From positions 62,001 to 126,000 of the forward strand of contig JAGOSY010000010.1 of NCBI GenBank assembly GCA_018062085.1: a stretch of 64,000 bases of DNA. Reading direction: 5' to 3'. How positions within the stretch are numbered: position 1 is the stretch's first letter; every line of letters starts with the position of its first letter. A model generated the notes under the pieces. That model ran no database searches and was not told the origin of the DNA. It saw nothing but the letters and a program-made list of their open reading frames with translations. The DNA comes from a bacterium (GTDB lineage: Bacteria > Cyanobacteriota > Vampirovibrionia > Obscuribacterales > Obscuribacteraceae). Below, piece by piece: positions 50,814 through 59,987 of this stretch. The translations under genes and the position numbers were made by a program.

Positions 50814-51674
50814 TCAGTCTTCTTTCCCGTCAGCCAACTCTAAATTGACGTGCTTTTGCAGACCAAGATAGATGTGGGCGTTAGCATTTCTACCAAGGTC
50901 TGACATGGTCTCTAGTTCACGCAAGCGCAGCAATGCCGGATGAGTTGTGTAGGCCTGAGCCGCTTGTTCCTGCTGACGCAAAGAGGCTATCTCTGACTCG
51001 GTCTTGATTTTAGTTACTTCTGACTCGGCTTGAGCCATTAGCTTCTGTGCTTCGGCCTGGGCCTGAGCTTGCAGCTTTTGTGTTTCTGATTTAGCGCGGG
51101 CCTCAATTATTTGAGTATCTGCTTTAGTGCGCGCTTCAACGAGCTGAGCTTGACTCATTCTTTCGGCAGCAAGAACCTTATTCATAATCTCTTGCAGATT
51201 GCCGGGGAAAATCAAATCTTTGACGTCGGCCCTAAGAATAGCCACGCCATACGAAATAGCAGCTTCTTTGACATCGTGCAGAATGTCTTCACTAAGTCGA
51301 TTGCGATTGGTGAGAATTTCCTCTAGCGACATCGAAGCTAACGACCTTCTGGCCGCAAGCTGAACGTCACTATACAAACGCTCATCATATTTTTCGACTA
51401 CGTGAATAGCAGCCTTGGGATCAATAACCTTAAACTGCACAATAATACTGACACGAATGGCAACTTTGTCAGAAGTGAGAATTTCCTGCCCTTTAATTGT
51501 CAGTTCGCGTTCGCGTATATCGACTAGCTGCACAGTCACTTCTTTACGACGCCAAAAACCCAAGTTAATAGCAGCTGGAACCACATAGCGACCAGCTTCT
51601 AGCACTCTCGTTAAAACACCATCTTCATACCAGAGACCGCGGTGGGTATCTTTGATGACAATCACAGCGCCCAT
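50814..51674 (-). CDS. SPFH/band-7 protein (slipin/stomatin-like)
   Basis: 286 residues. It opens with VIVIKDTHRGLWYEDG, a short beta segment, rather than a membrane helix. The band-7 core contains LVDIRERELTIKGQEILTSD, RVSIIVQFKVIDPKAAIHVV and RRSLASMSLEEILTNRNRL, with YGVAILRADVKDLIFPGNLQ closing it. A long coiled coil follows (about 180-245, Ala/Gln/Glu-rich with repeats of EARAKSETQKLQAQAQAEAQ). Such proteins oligomerise at membranes. GAGGA 6 bases before ATG. About 209 bases upstream hold no recognisable gene. Confidence 0.86.
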   Translation of the reverse strand: MGAVIVIKDTHRGLWYEDGVLTRVLEAGRYVVPAAINLGFWRRKEVTVQLVDIRERELTIKGQEILTSDKVAIRVSIIVQFKVIDPKAAIHVVEKYDERLYSDVQLAARRSLASMSLEEILTNRNRLSEDILHDVKEAAISYGVAILRADVKDLIFPGNLQEIMNKVLAAERMSQAQLVEARTKADTQIIEARAKSETQKLQAQAQAEAQKLMAQAESEVTKIKTESEIASLRQQEQAAQAYTTHPALLRLRELETMSDLGRNANAHIYLGLQKHVNLELADGKED

Positions 51675-51883
51675 ATCACGTCCTCAAAAAGTCATAGATA
51701 ACGGTGGTTCCGCAGCAGAGCCTATGGAAGGTACGATGAATTCAGATAAGTGTCCGTTATACCGCGTTTCGCAGTGCGTGAGGTTGCGGACCTCATGTAT
51801 TTTCGCCTATGGCTCTGCCGGAACCGGCTATATATTACCTGCTCAGCATTCTTTTTTCATCATCTTGGAAAGCAAACAGTGAG

Positions 51884-54208
51884 CTACGAACGTGCCCCAC
51901 TGGCTAATTCGTTTAATGTCTTGCTGGCGGCCGCGGCCACGAAAGTGTTCGCATCATCAGCCAGAGCACCAAGAATAGCATTAGGTACTTTGTGATTGCC
52001 AGCAATTGCCAGGCGCACCTCTTCGCTTTCGTCTTTCGCCAATTTTTCAAGCAGAGCGACTGGCAGTTTAGGATTCTCCGATACACCCTGACGCACGTCG
52101 GCATGCTCATCTTCAGCAAGCTTCATCAACAAATGCTCTGGTGTCTCCGCATTTTCGCCCACCCTTGCTCGCACACGCACATTGATATCAGCAGCAAGCT
52201 TGGTCAAAATCGAAACAGATGTATGTGGGTTACCAGCCAGCACCAATCGCACATGGGTTTCTTCTTCAGCAGGATGGCGCTCACCACCAGCGTGCTCAGC
52301 TTGTAGTTCACAAATGGCTCGCACGAGAACCGAAAGCTTAGCTGAGGTGATTGGCTTAGCCAGATAATAGTTCATCTTAGTCTTCAGCGCTTCCATTACA
52401 TCTTCATCACGTTGCGACACAGTCAGCAGTACCACAGGGATGCCCTTCAAGTGCGCGTCACCCTTAATTTCCTCGAGCACTTCATGACCATTTTTGCGCG
52501 GCATATTCAAGTCGAGCAAAATTAAATCAGGCAGTCTCTGAGTCTGCGAACTCTTGGCTGTGTTCAAATATTCCATGGCCTCAACGCCATCGTTCACCAC
52601 TGTCAATGCATATTTCAAATCAGAACGCTTCAATGCTTCCTGGGTCAGCCTTACATCTGATGGGGTGTCCTCCACCAATAAAATATCAATATTGTTGTCC
52701 ATGGCTGCTCTCCTCGGGGGTCTTCTTGCTGCTGGTAGAGTGAACAAGAAAATACATCCCTGTCCTAATTCTGACTCCACCCATATTCTGCCGCCATGCA
52801 ATGCGACGATTTTCTTACAAATGGCCAGGCCCATACCTGTACCCTTGTATTTCGTCTTACCATGCAGACGGGCAAACATATCAAAAATGCGATCGGCATA
52901 TTTGCTATCAATACCGATACCGTTGTCGCGCACAGAGAAAAGCCATTCATCGACAGTTCTCTCTGCTGTAATAAAAATTTGCGGGTCCACTTCGCCGCGA
53001 TACTTAATGGCATTGCTGATTAAGTTCTGGAAAAGCTGAATCAATTGCGAGCGGTCCACAGCCACTTCTGGCAAATTGTCGACTTCAAGTGTGGCATTAT
53101 TTTCTTTAATCGAAGCATCGAGATTTGCCAATACTTCTTCGATTACACCATCAACATCTGTTGACGGCGCCGAATGGGGGTCGCACTGCTGATTGGTAAT
53201 ACTCGAATGAGTCAAGACCGATTGAATCAGCTGCTGCATACGCTGGGTGCCATCAAGAATATACTCGATAAATTCTTCGCAGTCTTTGTTTAACTGGCCC
53301 TTAGTACTGTCAACCAATAAATTAACAAAGCCTTGCACCGCCCGCAGTGGCTCCTGCAAATCATGAGAGGCGATTTTTGCAAACTGTTTCAACTCTTCGT
53401 TTGAGCGCGTTAACTCAGTGGTGCGCACCTGAACGCGGCGCTCTAGCTCTTCGTTAAGCTGCCTGCGCTCAGTAATATCGCGACCAAAAGCACAATACAT
53501 ACAGCCATTGTCGACTTTGACTCTAAAAATTCCCATCTCAATAGGAAATTCATGGCCATCCCGGTGCAGACACATAAGCTCGCTGGTCATGCGCGAAAAC
53601 TCGTCTTCTTCATCGGTCTTGAAGAAAGTCGAGACTTCACGAGTGTACTGACGGCGTAGATGCTGGGGAATAATCATTGAAAGCGGCCGACCAAGCGCCT
53701 CATTGCGCTTCCAACCGAATGTTCGCTCTGCCTGGGCATTCCAATCGGTGATGCGCCAGTGCGAATCCATTGAGATAAATGCATCATATGTGTTTTCGAC
53801 AATTATTCGCAAGCGCTTCTCACTGCGAATTAAAGCCAACTCTACATTGTTGCGCTCGATGGCATAGCCCAAGCAGCGATAGACAGAATCATCACTGGCC
53901 TGACCCTTAACCAAATAATCTTGAGCACCCTTTTTGAGCGCCATCATGGCCACATCTTGATCATCAATGCCGGTCAATACAACCGTAGGAATATCAGGTG
54001 CCGCCGCCCTGATGCGATAAAAAGTATCAATACCCGAGCTATCTGGCAGAGAAAGGTCTAGCAGTATGACGTCGATGCCGGGCTCTTGCAGGGCCTCTAG
54101 GGCTTGACTTAAAGTTGTAACGCACACGACCGACACATCTCGCAGCTCTAACTTGCTGCGGGTGACTTCGGCTTGCACTAAACTATCTTCTACGAGCAGT
54201 ACGCGCAT
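51884..54208 (-). CDS. Hybrid histidine kinase: REC-PAS-HisKA-HATPase-REC-LRV repeats
   Basis: 774 residues. REC1 (1-120) keeps the phosphoacceptor Asp51 (LLDLSLPD); PAS is about 130-250 (TYDAFISMDSHWRITDWN, DITERRQL); His282 in IASHDLQEPLRA is the phosphorylated His; the ATPase has NAIKYRG, VRDNGIGID and GTGMGLAICKKIV; REC2 (about 508-625) has DLILLDLNMP. The last 120 residues are about five repeats of 24-26 residues with the rhythm VR-x-x-x-x-x-NP-x-x-P-x-x-LL-x-KLA-x-D, an LRV/HEAT-like array. An internal ATG at 52702 (residue 503) with GAGGAG upstream could also start a REC2-repeat protein of 272 residues. Confidence 0.87.
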   Translation of the reverse strand: MRVLLVEDSLVQAEVTRSKLELRDVSVVCVTTLSQALEALQEPGIDVILLDLSLPDSSGIDTFYRIRAAAPDIPTVVLTGIDDQDVAMMALKKGAQDYLVKGQASDDSVYRCLGYAIERNNVELALIRSEKRLRIIVENTYDAFISMDSHWRITDWNAQAERTFGWKRNEALGRPLSMIIPQHLRRQYTREVSTFFKTDEEDEFSRMTSELMCLHRDGHEFPIEMGIFRVKVDNGCMYCAFGRDITERRQLNEELERRVQVRTTELTRSNEELKQFAKIASHDLQEPLRAVQGFVNLLVDSTKGQLNKDCEEFIEYILDGTQRMQQLIQSVLTHSSITNQQCDPHSAPSTDVDGVIEEVLANLDASIKENNATLEVDNLPEVAVDRSQLIQLFQNLISNAIKYRGEVDPQIFITAERTVDEWLFSVRDNGIGIDSKYADRIFDMFARLHGKTKYKGTGMGLAICKKIVALHGGRIWVESELGQGCIFLFTLPAARRPPRRAAMDNNIDILLVEDTPSDVRLTQEALKRSDLKYALTVVNDGVEAMEYLNTAKSSQTQRLPDLILLDLNMPRKNGHEVLEEIKGDAHLKGIPVVLLTVSQRDEDVMEALKTKMNYYLAKPITSAKLSVLVRAICELQAEHAGGERHPAEEETHVRLVLAGNPHTSVSILTKLAADINVRVRARVGENAETPEHLLMKLAEDEHADVRQGVSENPKLPVALLEKLAKDESEEVRLAIAGNHKVPNAILGALADDANTFVAAAASKTLNELASGARS

Positions 54209-54376
54209 ATCTTCAGACCTTACAAACGCAAGATTTTGGGTTGCCAGCGTATCTCTTTATACTTACCCATTAACGTAATCTGATTCCTTTATTCATACAT
54301 AATTCACTTTGCAATCAGCAATGGTAGATATATGCTGCTATAAGCACGAGAGACAAAGGCTTGTTATGCTACTTGA

Positions 54377-55516
54377 ATGACGAATTTTAGAAAAATGACC
54401 AATTCAAGAAGAATGAGCAACACTAAACGGCAGAGACCTATCACAATGACCAAGACTAAAAGATTTGTATTTAGTTCCACGTTGGCAATAGCAGCCTTGG
54501 TGCTGCAATCATTCAATGTAGGATCAGACAGCGCCAGCCTGTGCGCCAAGACCGTACTGAACGGGGAAGTGTGCTCGGCCAATGTACACAAACTGACCTC
54601 AGAGATGACCTGGTACAAATCGCTAAGCAAAGCTGAAGCTGACGCTGAGCGCGAGGGTAAACTAATTGTCTGGGTGCACATGCTAGGCAAAATAGACGGC
54701 AGTACCTGAAGTGCTGGCAATAGCCTGAGAGCCGTGTCGCTCTCTTCCGAACCAGTTTTCTCAATGCTCAAGAACGACTTTGTCGTTGGCTATACCAATA
54801 TCGAAAACAAAAAATATGCTGGGGCATCGGGCAAACACAAGCCCGATGAGAACGCCGTAGATACTACCAATGGCGCCGGGCCGCACAATTTACAGATATT
54901 CGTTTTGGCCCCTGACGGCACAATTATGACCTGCCTGCCTGGCTACTGGAAGGCCGAAGACCTGGCAAAAGAGCTAACCTTAGCCAAACAGCTAGGGAAA
55001 GTCTGGCAAGATAGTAACCTTTCGCTGGAAGAAAAGAAAATGCAGTTCAGCCAACTGCAGCTCGACCATATTGCCAGCCATGACCAAGGCATGAAAAATC
55101 GCAGTCATCTGCAAGGTTTTGACTTACAGTACGAGCTGAAAAACCGACCCAATTCAGACTTCTTCTACAGCGCCCGGGCCGTAGACCCAAGCACCCTAAA
55201 AACTCCGCCAAAGAACGTCAAAACAGTAGATATTGTTATGCATCAACGCCTGGCCGCACATCCTTTCGAGCCTTACGAGCGCTTTGACGTCGCTACTTAT
55301 GCTGACTACGGCAAGCCCATTTACGACAAGCACGAGCAATTTCTCGATGCCAGCGGCAAAATTGCCGAGGGTTCAGACTTAGGCAGCGCGCCCATGATTG
55401 GCAATACTCCAAAAGCTCACCCCATTAAGACTCAGGCCAAGCGCACCGGCAGCCGGGTGGCGAGAAGTACAGTTAACCATGCGTTGCGATATGGCATTAG
55501 AGCGATTTTGCGTTAA
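54377..55516 (+). CDS. Secreted thioredoxin-like protein with in-frame TGA (candidate selenoprotein)
   Basis: The frame from 54377 reaches TGA at 54707-54709 and continues open in the same frame to 55516; with the TGA read through it is 379 residues. A basic start and hydrophobic core (TLAIAALVLQSFNVG) suggest export; starts at 54377, 54395, 54413 or 54446 are all possible. EGKLIVWVHMLGKIDGST, then the TGA codon, then SAGNSLRA, matches the strand-loop where thioredoxin folds place their redox cysteine. Later parts (LKNDFVVGYTNIE, NLQIFVLAPDGTIMTCLPGYW) continue the fold. The TGA is therefore at the redox position. A hairpin at 54727-54744 resembles a SECIS. A nonsense mutation is the main alternative; a separate GTG start exists at 54734. 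Confidence 0.65.
54727..54744 (+). promoter_or_regulatory. SECIS-like hairpin
   Basis: GAGAGC (54727-54732) and GCTCTC (54739-54744) form a perfect 6-bp stem with the apical loop CGTGTC. The loop starts 23 bases after the TGA and has G at its second position, followed by T. U26 and U45 next to the stem are unpaired. This is within the distance and loop rules published for bacterial SECIS elements. It could still be a chance structure inside coding DNA. Confidence 0.45.
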
Positions 55517-55583
55517 TTTGTGAAGTCAGTTTCAGCACCTGGGCAGCTGGGCACATAATAACTAGTCAAAAGCGAGAACTCAT

Positions 55584-55937
55584 ATGCTGCTAAAAACAGG
55601 AAGAGCGGACCGCCCCGCCGTCAAATTTCAAACCTACAGACAAGGCGATGTGCTTGTACAAAAAATCGACAAGCTGCCTGCCGAAGCCCGCGAAGTAGAG
55701 TGCGAAAAGCGAATAATTCTTCAATATGGCGAAGTCACAGGCCATGCTCACGCCATTAGCACAGATACAGCTTCGTTCTTCACCGCTAAAGGCGAGCGCT
55801 ATGTCGTCACCAAGGCGGGCGGTTGCAACTTAGTGCACGAAGAGCACGGAACCATCCAGCTGCCTGAAGGCGTCTACCGCGTCGTGCAGCAAAGAGAATA
55901 TGTGCCGGAGGCTCCACCGCGAGATGTCATCGACTGA
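55584..55937 (+). CDS. Small conserved protein partnered with a DUF6745-like gene
   Basis: 117 residues, soluble. QGDVLVQKIDKLPAEAREV is followed by IILQYGEVTGHAHAIS (about 51-66), then an HEEHGTIQLPEGVYRVVQQREY strand region. The GEVTGHAHAI and HEEHG-x-I-x-LP-x-G-x-Y motifs recur in small proteins found beside DUF6745 genes and in phage-like contexts; their function is not known to me. Histidines in two patches could bind metal. ATG start. The downstream gene overlaps it by 14 bases, so the two proteins are translated together. Confidence 0.7.
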   Translation: MLLKTGRADRPAVKFQTYRQGDVLVQKIDKLPAEAREVECEKRIILQYGEVTGHAHAISTDTASFFTAKGERYVVTKAGGCNLVHEEHGTIQLPEGVYRVVQQREYVPEAPPRDVID

Positions 55938-57249
55938 CAGCGCGCCCGATAACTCAAAGATACTGTGGCTGCCGCCTGCCGACCAGCATCTGCTCGAAGA
56001 TACTCTCACTAAGTGGAAAGAATACGGCTTCTCCACCCAACCCACTGACCGCGCCGAAGCTGAGGCTGCTGCCATTGAAGCCTATAAAGCAGCGGGCTTA
56101 GAGCCACCGCGTCTATTCATTTGGCTGCAATCGCCCTGGGCAGGCAACACCGCCATGAAGCTCTTTTACAGCGATGTTGATTGGCCAGCCCAACTTAACA
56201 CAGGCCAAGTTGATGTTTGGGACAAAGTCTGGCAACAAGGCTTGAAAGCTGTCGGCGAAATGGTTGGCAGCGACACGTGGAACGCCGTGCGACGCAATAT
56301 TCGCCAGAATGCCACAAAAAAAATCATTGAAAAACACGGAATAGCTATTGAGAAACAAGTCAAAGATTTGTTTGCTGAGAATCTCGGCATTTATGTTTGG
56401 AAATATCTGCGCAAGATGGCCGGAGGGGCTGTCTACAAGCAAATTCGTGCTACAGCTGAAGACAAAGTAAAAGCAGTTGTCGACAACAAACTGTCAGCAG
56501 AAGTCGCCGACCAGGTCTATCACGAATTAGTAAAGCCACTGCATCAACAAGTATGGAGCTATGTGGCCGAGCCCCTGAGGCAGATGGTACCGTCGATGAG
56601 CGGCGTACTTGCCGGGCTGCAAAAGTGGGACGGCGGCTTTGGTCAACACGATAGTGGATGGCTGGCCTACTATGATTTTGTCAGTCAAATTGGAGTGGAG
56701 GGCACAGAGCCCCTCAATGGTCTGACCAAATTAGCCCGCACTAGCGGCTGGTGGTGGCCCTTTGAAAACATTTGCATACTGACTGATAGACCAGTTGAAC
56801 TACACCGCGACAACCGCAGCCGACTGCACAATGAAACAGCAATGGCCATGAAGTTTCGCGATGGCTGGGGCATTTACGCCTGGCACGGAGTATTAGTGCC
56901 AGCCTATGTTGTGCTCTTGCCCGAGCCCCTAACATTCGATCTAATTGAGTCTGAACCCAACGCTGAAGTGCGTCGTGTTTTAATTGAGCGTTACGGCTTG
57001 GATAATTATCTACGTGAAGGGCGGGTGATAAAAATCCACCAGGATCACTGCGGCATTCTTTACCGCATGAACCTGGCTAGCGATGAGCCAATTCTCGTAG
57101 TGCGCGTGCAGAATTCCACCCCCGAACCTGACGGCACCATTAAAGAATACTTTTTACGTGTGCCACCAAATATGATGCGAGCTCGCCAAGCCGTGGCCTG
57201 GACATTCGGACTCAGTGAAGAAGAGTATGCGCCCCTAGCGGAAACGTAA
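55924..57249 (+). CDS. DUF6745-like protein
   Basis: 441 residues from ATG 55924, which lies inside the end of the small gene before it; the GTG at 55900 is an alternative. The first 60 residues are charged (WKEYGFSTQPTDRAEAEAAA). The middle has long helices (VWQQGLKAVGEMVGSDTWNA, QVKDLFAENLGIYVWKYLRK). The last 180 residues contain WWWPFENICILTDRP, MKFRDGWGIYAWHGVLVP and the final IKEYFLRVPPNMMRARQAVAW. The FRDGW-x-x-YAWHGV-x-VP string is the DUF6745 signature as I remember it. No signal peptide or membrane helix. Function unknown. Confidence 0.72.
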   Translation: MSSTDSAPDNSKILWLPPADQHLLEDTLTKWKEYGFSTQPTDRAEAEAAAIEAYKAAGLEPPRLFIWLQSPWAGNTAMKLFYSDVDWPAQLNTGQVDVWDKVWQQGLKAVGEMVGSDTWNAVRRNIRQNATKKIIEKHGIAIEKQVKDLFAENLGIYVWKYLRKMAGGAVYKQIRATAEDKVKAVVDNKLSAEVADQVYHELVKPLHQQVWSYVAEPLRQMVPSMSGVLAGLQKWDGGFGQHDSGWLAYYDFVSQIGVEGTEPLNGLTKLARTSGWWWPFENICILTDRPVELHRDNRSRLHNETAMAMKFRDGWGIYAWHGVLVPAYVVLLPEPLTFDLIESEPNAEVRRVLIERYGLDNYLREGRVIKIHQDHCGILYRMNLASDEPILVVRVQNSTPEPDGTIKEYFLRVPPNMMRARQAVAWTFGLSEEEYAPLAET

Positions 57250-57295
57250 GAGCAAACAGTAAATGTGAGGTACAGGAGCTCTAGCCAAGACTTCG

Positions 57296-57313
57296 AAGCA
57301 ATAGCTATTGCTT
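57296..57313. terminator. 18-bp perfect palindrome at convergent stops
   Basis: AAGCAATAGCTATTGCTT is self-complementary and covers the stop codon of the HEAT-repeat gene. It lies 47 bases after the convergent DUF6745-like gene. It could act as a weak bidirectional terminator, but no T-tract follows. Confidence 0.25.
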
Positions 57314-58189
57314 GATTCTGGCAATCGCGGCCTTGGCAAAATCTTGCGTTTCTCGGTCTTTGAGAGCTAACTTCAGTGCCGGCAGAGCTTGTTTTGCCTC
57401 AGCGCCGACACTCCCTAATGCCAAAGCAGCAGCGATTCTAACGTTGTAATTTTTATCAGAAAGCAGTTCTATCAACTTCGGCACAGCAGCGACTGCCTCA
57501 GAACCCGCACCAGCAATAGACCTAGCTGCGGCAATACGGGCAGAATCAATCTCATCGCCAAGAAGTACAGTGAGACCAGGCACATCTTTCGGCGCACAGG
57601 GAATATGCTCAAGGCCATCGGCTGCAGCTTCGCGCATACTCTTGTCGCCGCTCTTTATTGATTCAACTAAAGCTGGCACTGCCGCTTTCGCCTCAGCAGT
57701 GAAATCGCCAAGAGCACGAGCGGCAAGTTGCCGAACAACAGGCTCTGTATCATTTTGCACTGCTTCGATTAAAGCCGGCACGCATAGCTCAGGCTGCCTA
57801 GCGATGCCACCCAAGGCAGAAGCCGCATAGGTTCTCTCGTAACCCCCGTCAGCGCTGCGCAGAAAGGCAATCAAAGCAGGGATGGCAGGCGCAGCATCAG
57901 GACCGATATGTCCAAGGGCGTTGGAGGCTTCGCCTTTGGCACCAGCAAAACTATCGGTGAGCAAAATTTGAGTGAGGGCAGGCACGGCATCTTTAGCAAT
58001 AGGCCCCATCTCACTTAAATGGAAACCAGCACTCTTGCGCTGCCACTGATCTTCACTAGAGAGTTCCTTGATAGCGGCTTGTACGTCCGCCTGACGATAC
58101 TGTTCAGCATGGGCCGATGGACAGCTAAAGCCGCAACAGCTAAGTAGTAATAGAGAAAGAGCAAAATACGCTCCACGCTTACGATTCAT
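57305..58189 (-). CDS. Secreted HEAT-repeat protein
   Basis: About 294 residues. The signal peptide is RGAYFALSLLLLSCCGFSCPSAHA, with a cysteine that could make it a lipoprotein. From about residue 35, eight HEAT/PBS-lyase-like repeats follow with a strong rhythm of P-A-L-x-x-L-L and A-x-x-ALG-x-I (ASNALGHIGPDAAPAIPALI, AASALGGIARQPELCVPALI, AARALGDFTAEAKAAVPALV, AALALGSVGAEAKQALPALK). No enzymatic part. It is a binding scaffold. ATG 58189 with AGGAG 10 bases upstream. The 237 bases between it and the next gene hold only small ORFs without support. Confidence 0.8.
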   Translation of the reverse strand: MNRKRGAYFALSLLLLSCCGFSCPSAHAEQYRQADVQAAIKELSSEDQWQRKSAGFHLSEMGPIAKDAVPALTQILLTDSFAGAKGEASNALGHIGPDAAPAIPALIAFLRSADGGYERTYAASALGGIARQPELCVPALIEAVQNDTEPVVRQLAARALGDFTAEAKAAVPALVESIKSGDKSMREAAADGLEHIPCAPKDVPGLTVLLGDEIDSARIAAARSIAGAGSEAVAAVPKLIELLSDKNYNVRIAAALALGSVGAEAKQALPALKLALKDRETQDFAKAAIARIKQ

Positions 58190-58426
58190 CACCTTTATGC
58201 TCCTAAAATCTCCGCGGCGCTAACGATTAACCGCTGGTCGTCCAAAATTAGGAGCGAGTGCGCAGTAGCGGTAGCTCAGTTGCCAAGTCACTATGATTAC
58301 TGAGACTGGAGAAGAGATAATCGGCTGCCGCAATCTAATCGTCGATAAATCAATGAGCTTGAGGCTGAGCCCTGCCGACAGCAAACATCGGTATTTGAAA
58401 GTCATCTCGATTGGTTTTGCAGAGCC

Positions 58427-58744
58427 TTAAGGCTTTACGTCGAAATAGGTGGACTCGGTCCGTACATTTGGATCTTTATAATGGAGAACCAGCTTGTACA
58501 GGATTGCTCCAGGCACCCATGTATCAAAAAAGCCAGTTGTAAACCGTTTAATATTCGGCAAATATAGTATTAATTCTAGGGTTTGATCAACGATATCGAC
58601 CTTAACCTTCGCGATCTTTATTGGCTTGTCTTGCGTATGCAATTCCATTGTTATTGCCGAGATTCTGTGAAGGAAGCGAAGCCTATCCTCAAACCCGAGC
58701 GGCTCAATGTATTCCTTGAGATAGGTTCCCTGTCCCTTGCCCAC
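58427..58744 (-). CDS. Hypothetical protein, 105 residues
   Basis: I do not recognise this protein. It reads YLKEYIEPLGFEDRLRFLHR, IAKVKVDIVDQTLELILYLP and GFFDTWVPGAILYKLVLHYKD; the alternation of strands and the amphipathic first helix look like real coding. The start is a GTG at 58742-58744; the frame upstream stops soon (TAA) after codons that include IRTRTSIAIL, so a truncated longer gene is possible. The stop is inside the palindrome AGCCTTAAGGCT. No ribosome site is convincing. Confidence 0.45.
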   Translation of the reverse strand: MGKGQGTYLKEYIEPLGFEDRLRFLHRISAITMELHTQDKPIKIAKVKVDIVDQTLELILYLPNIKRFTTGFFDTWVPGAILYKLVLHYKDPNVRTESTYFDVKP

Positions 58745-59024
58745 AAGAATAGCAATACTAGTTCTGGTGCGAATTTAAATTGAGTGTATCATGCAGCTAG
58801 TTTTCTTGAGTTTGTTTTCTTTCAATTTATTTTACTGTTGAGATAGCAGCAGCGACTCACAAGAATAGTGCCAGTTATTACAGAACAGATCCGACTTACA
58901 CGATAAATGCAGCAGCAATGCGACCACCAGAAAACCAATATGGCAAACCAGCTATCAAAGATGTTTGGGTCGTATCTCCAAATGGTATGTCCATAGATGA
59001 TAAAAAGCAGTTGGAGCAGAAAAA

Positions 59025-59987
59025 GTGTGGAACTTGTTTAGAAAAAAAACATTGACGTTGGAAGAGCGAACAAAGGCTTTTTGGCAATGGTTTGAAAAAA
59101 ACGAAGAAACACTCTGCCTTTTTGCTAGTGAGCCACACAGAGTCTGCAAGCTTGTCTCCAAAGAGCTGGCTAAGGTCAAACCTCTAGCATTCGAATTCGG
59201 ACCAGGGACGAATGGCAAATCAGATTTCATAATCAGCGCAGACGGCATAAGAAAAGACTTTCCATCAGTTGCTGCCTTGTGCAAGGCGGCACCAGAACTA
59301 CAAAAGTGGAACATTATTGCCTTTCGCCAACACCAACAAATCCAGGGCACAATCCTAACTCACGGTATCTCTGTCGACATAGACGATTGTGCGTTTGCTG
59401 CTGAAAAGACAGAAGAAGGCCTCATCGATCTAGTGCTATACATGAAAGGTCTTACACCACAGACTTTTGAAGCCTATGGAACCGCTGGATTTCTCCTACT
59501 AGACACCATGCTCGGTGAATTTGATGTTGCCACAAAACTTGGTGGCATCGACTTTGAGCCGCTTAGTGATCTAACATTGCAAGAAAAACAACTAACACCG
59601 TTGACTCAGTTGAGCACAAGACTAGAAGAACTGCAGACACCCACCAGTAAATTTAGCATCGAAGGTGCGTGGCAAGGCAATTACAAATACGATCTGCCAG
59701 AAGGTCAAGCAGACTCAAACGAATTTCCTTTTAGAGCCCAGATCAAGATCACCAATGACTACCTTGAAGGCACGATGGAAGACAATTCGAACCTTGGACA
59801 GGCTCGCCTCTTCGGACTCTGCAAAGACTCAATCGTAATTTTTGAAAAGACTTACGACACTACAAATAAAGATCCAGTCATCTACCAAGGAAGAATTGCG
59901 GCAGACGGCCAATCACTTAGCGGCAAGTGGGACCTAGAAAGTAAAGGAACCGCAACCCGAGGTCTGTGGTCAATGCAGCGCGAGTAA
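59025..59987 (+). CDS. Hypothetical protein with N-terminal DUF695-like and C-terminal beta domain
   Basis: 320 residues, soluble. The first 185 residues (RTKAFWQWFEKNEETLCLF, KLVSKELAKVKPLAFEFGPG, KSDFIISADGIRKDFPSVAA, KWNIIAFRQ) resemble small domains that share the pattern W-x-x-F-x-x-N ... FEFG ... IISADG, often called DUF695-like; the similarity is remembered, not tested. Residues 208-320 form a separate beta-rich domain (IEGAWQGNYKYDLPEGQ, LEGTMEDNSNLGQARLFG, YQGRIAADGQSLSGKWDL). The GTG start has GGAG about 10 bases upstream. The 280 bases before it contain a short frame (58918-59056) with no convincing support. Confidence 0.65.
   Translation: MWNLFRKKTLTLEERTKAFWQWFEKNEETLCLFASEPHRVCKLVSKELAKVKPLAFEFGPGTNGKSDFIISADGIRKDFPSVAALCKAAPELQKWNIIAFRQHQQIQGTILTHGISVDIDDCAFAAEKTEEGLIDLVLYMKGLTPQTFEAYGTAGFLLLDTMLGEFDVATKLGGIDFEPLSDLTLQEKQLTPLTQLSTRLEELQTPTSKFSIEGAWQGNYKYDLPEGQADSNEFPFRAQIKITNDYLEGTMEDNSNLGQARLFGLCKDSIVIFEKTYDTTNKDPVIYQGRIAADGQSLSGKWDLESKGTATRGLWSMQRE

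Noticed and set aside
51675..51883. Frames between the SPFH gene and the histidine kinase gene
   Set aside because: The 76- and 81-residue frames show no motif and no start signal. The gap is treated as noncoding.
58918..59056. Short plus-strand frame of 45 codons before the gene at 59025
   Set aside because: Overlaps the well-supported gene in another frame, has no ribosome site and no recognisable motif beyond one CGTC.
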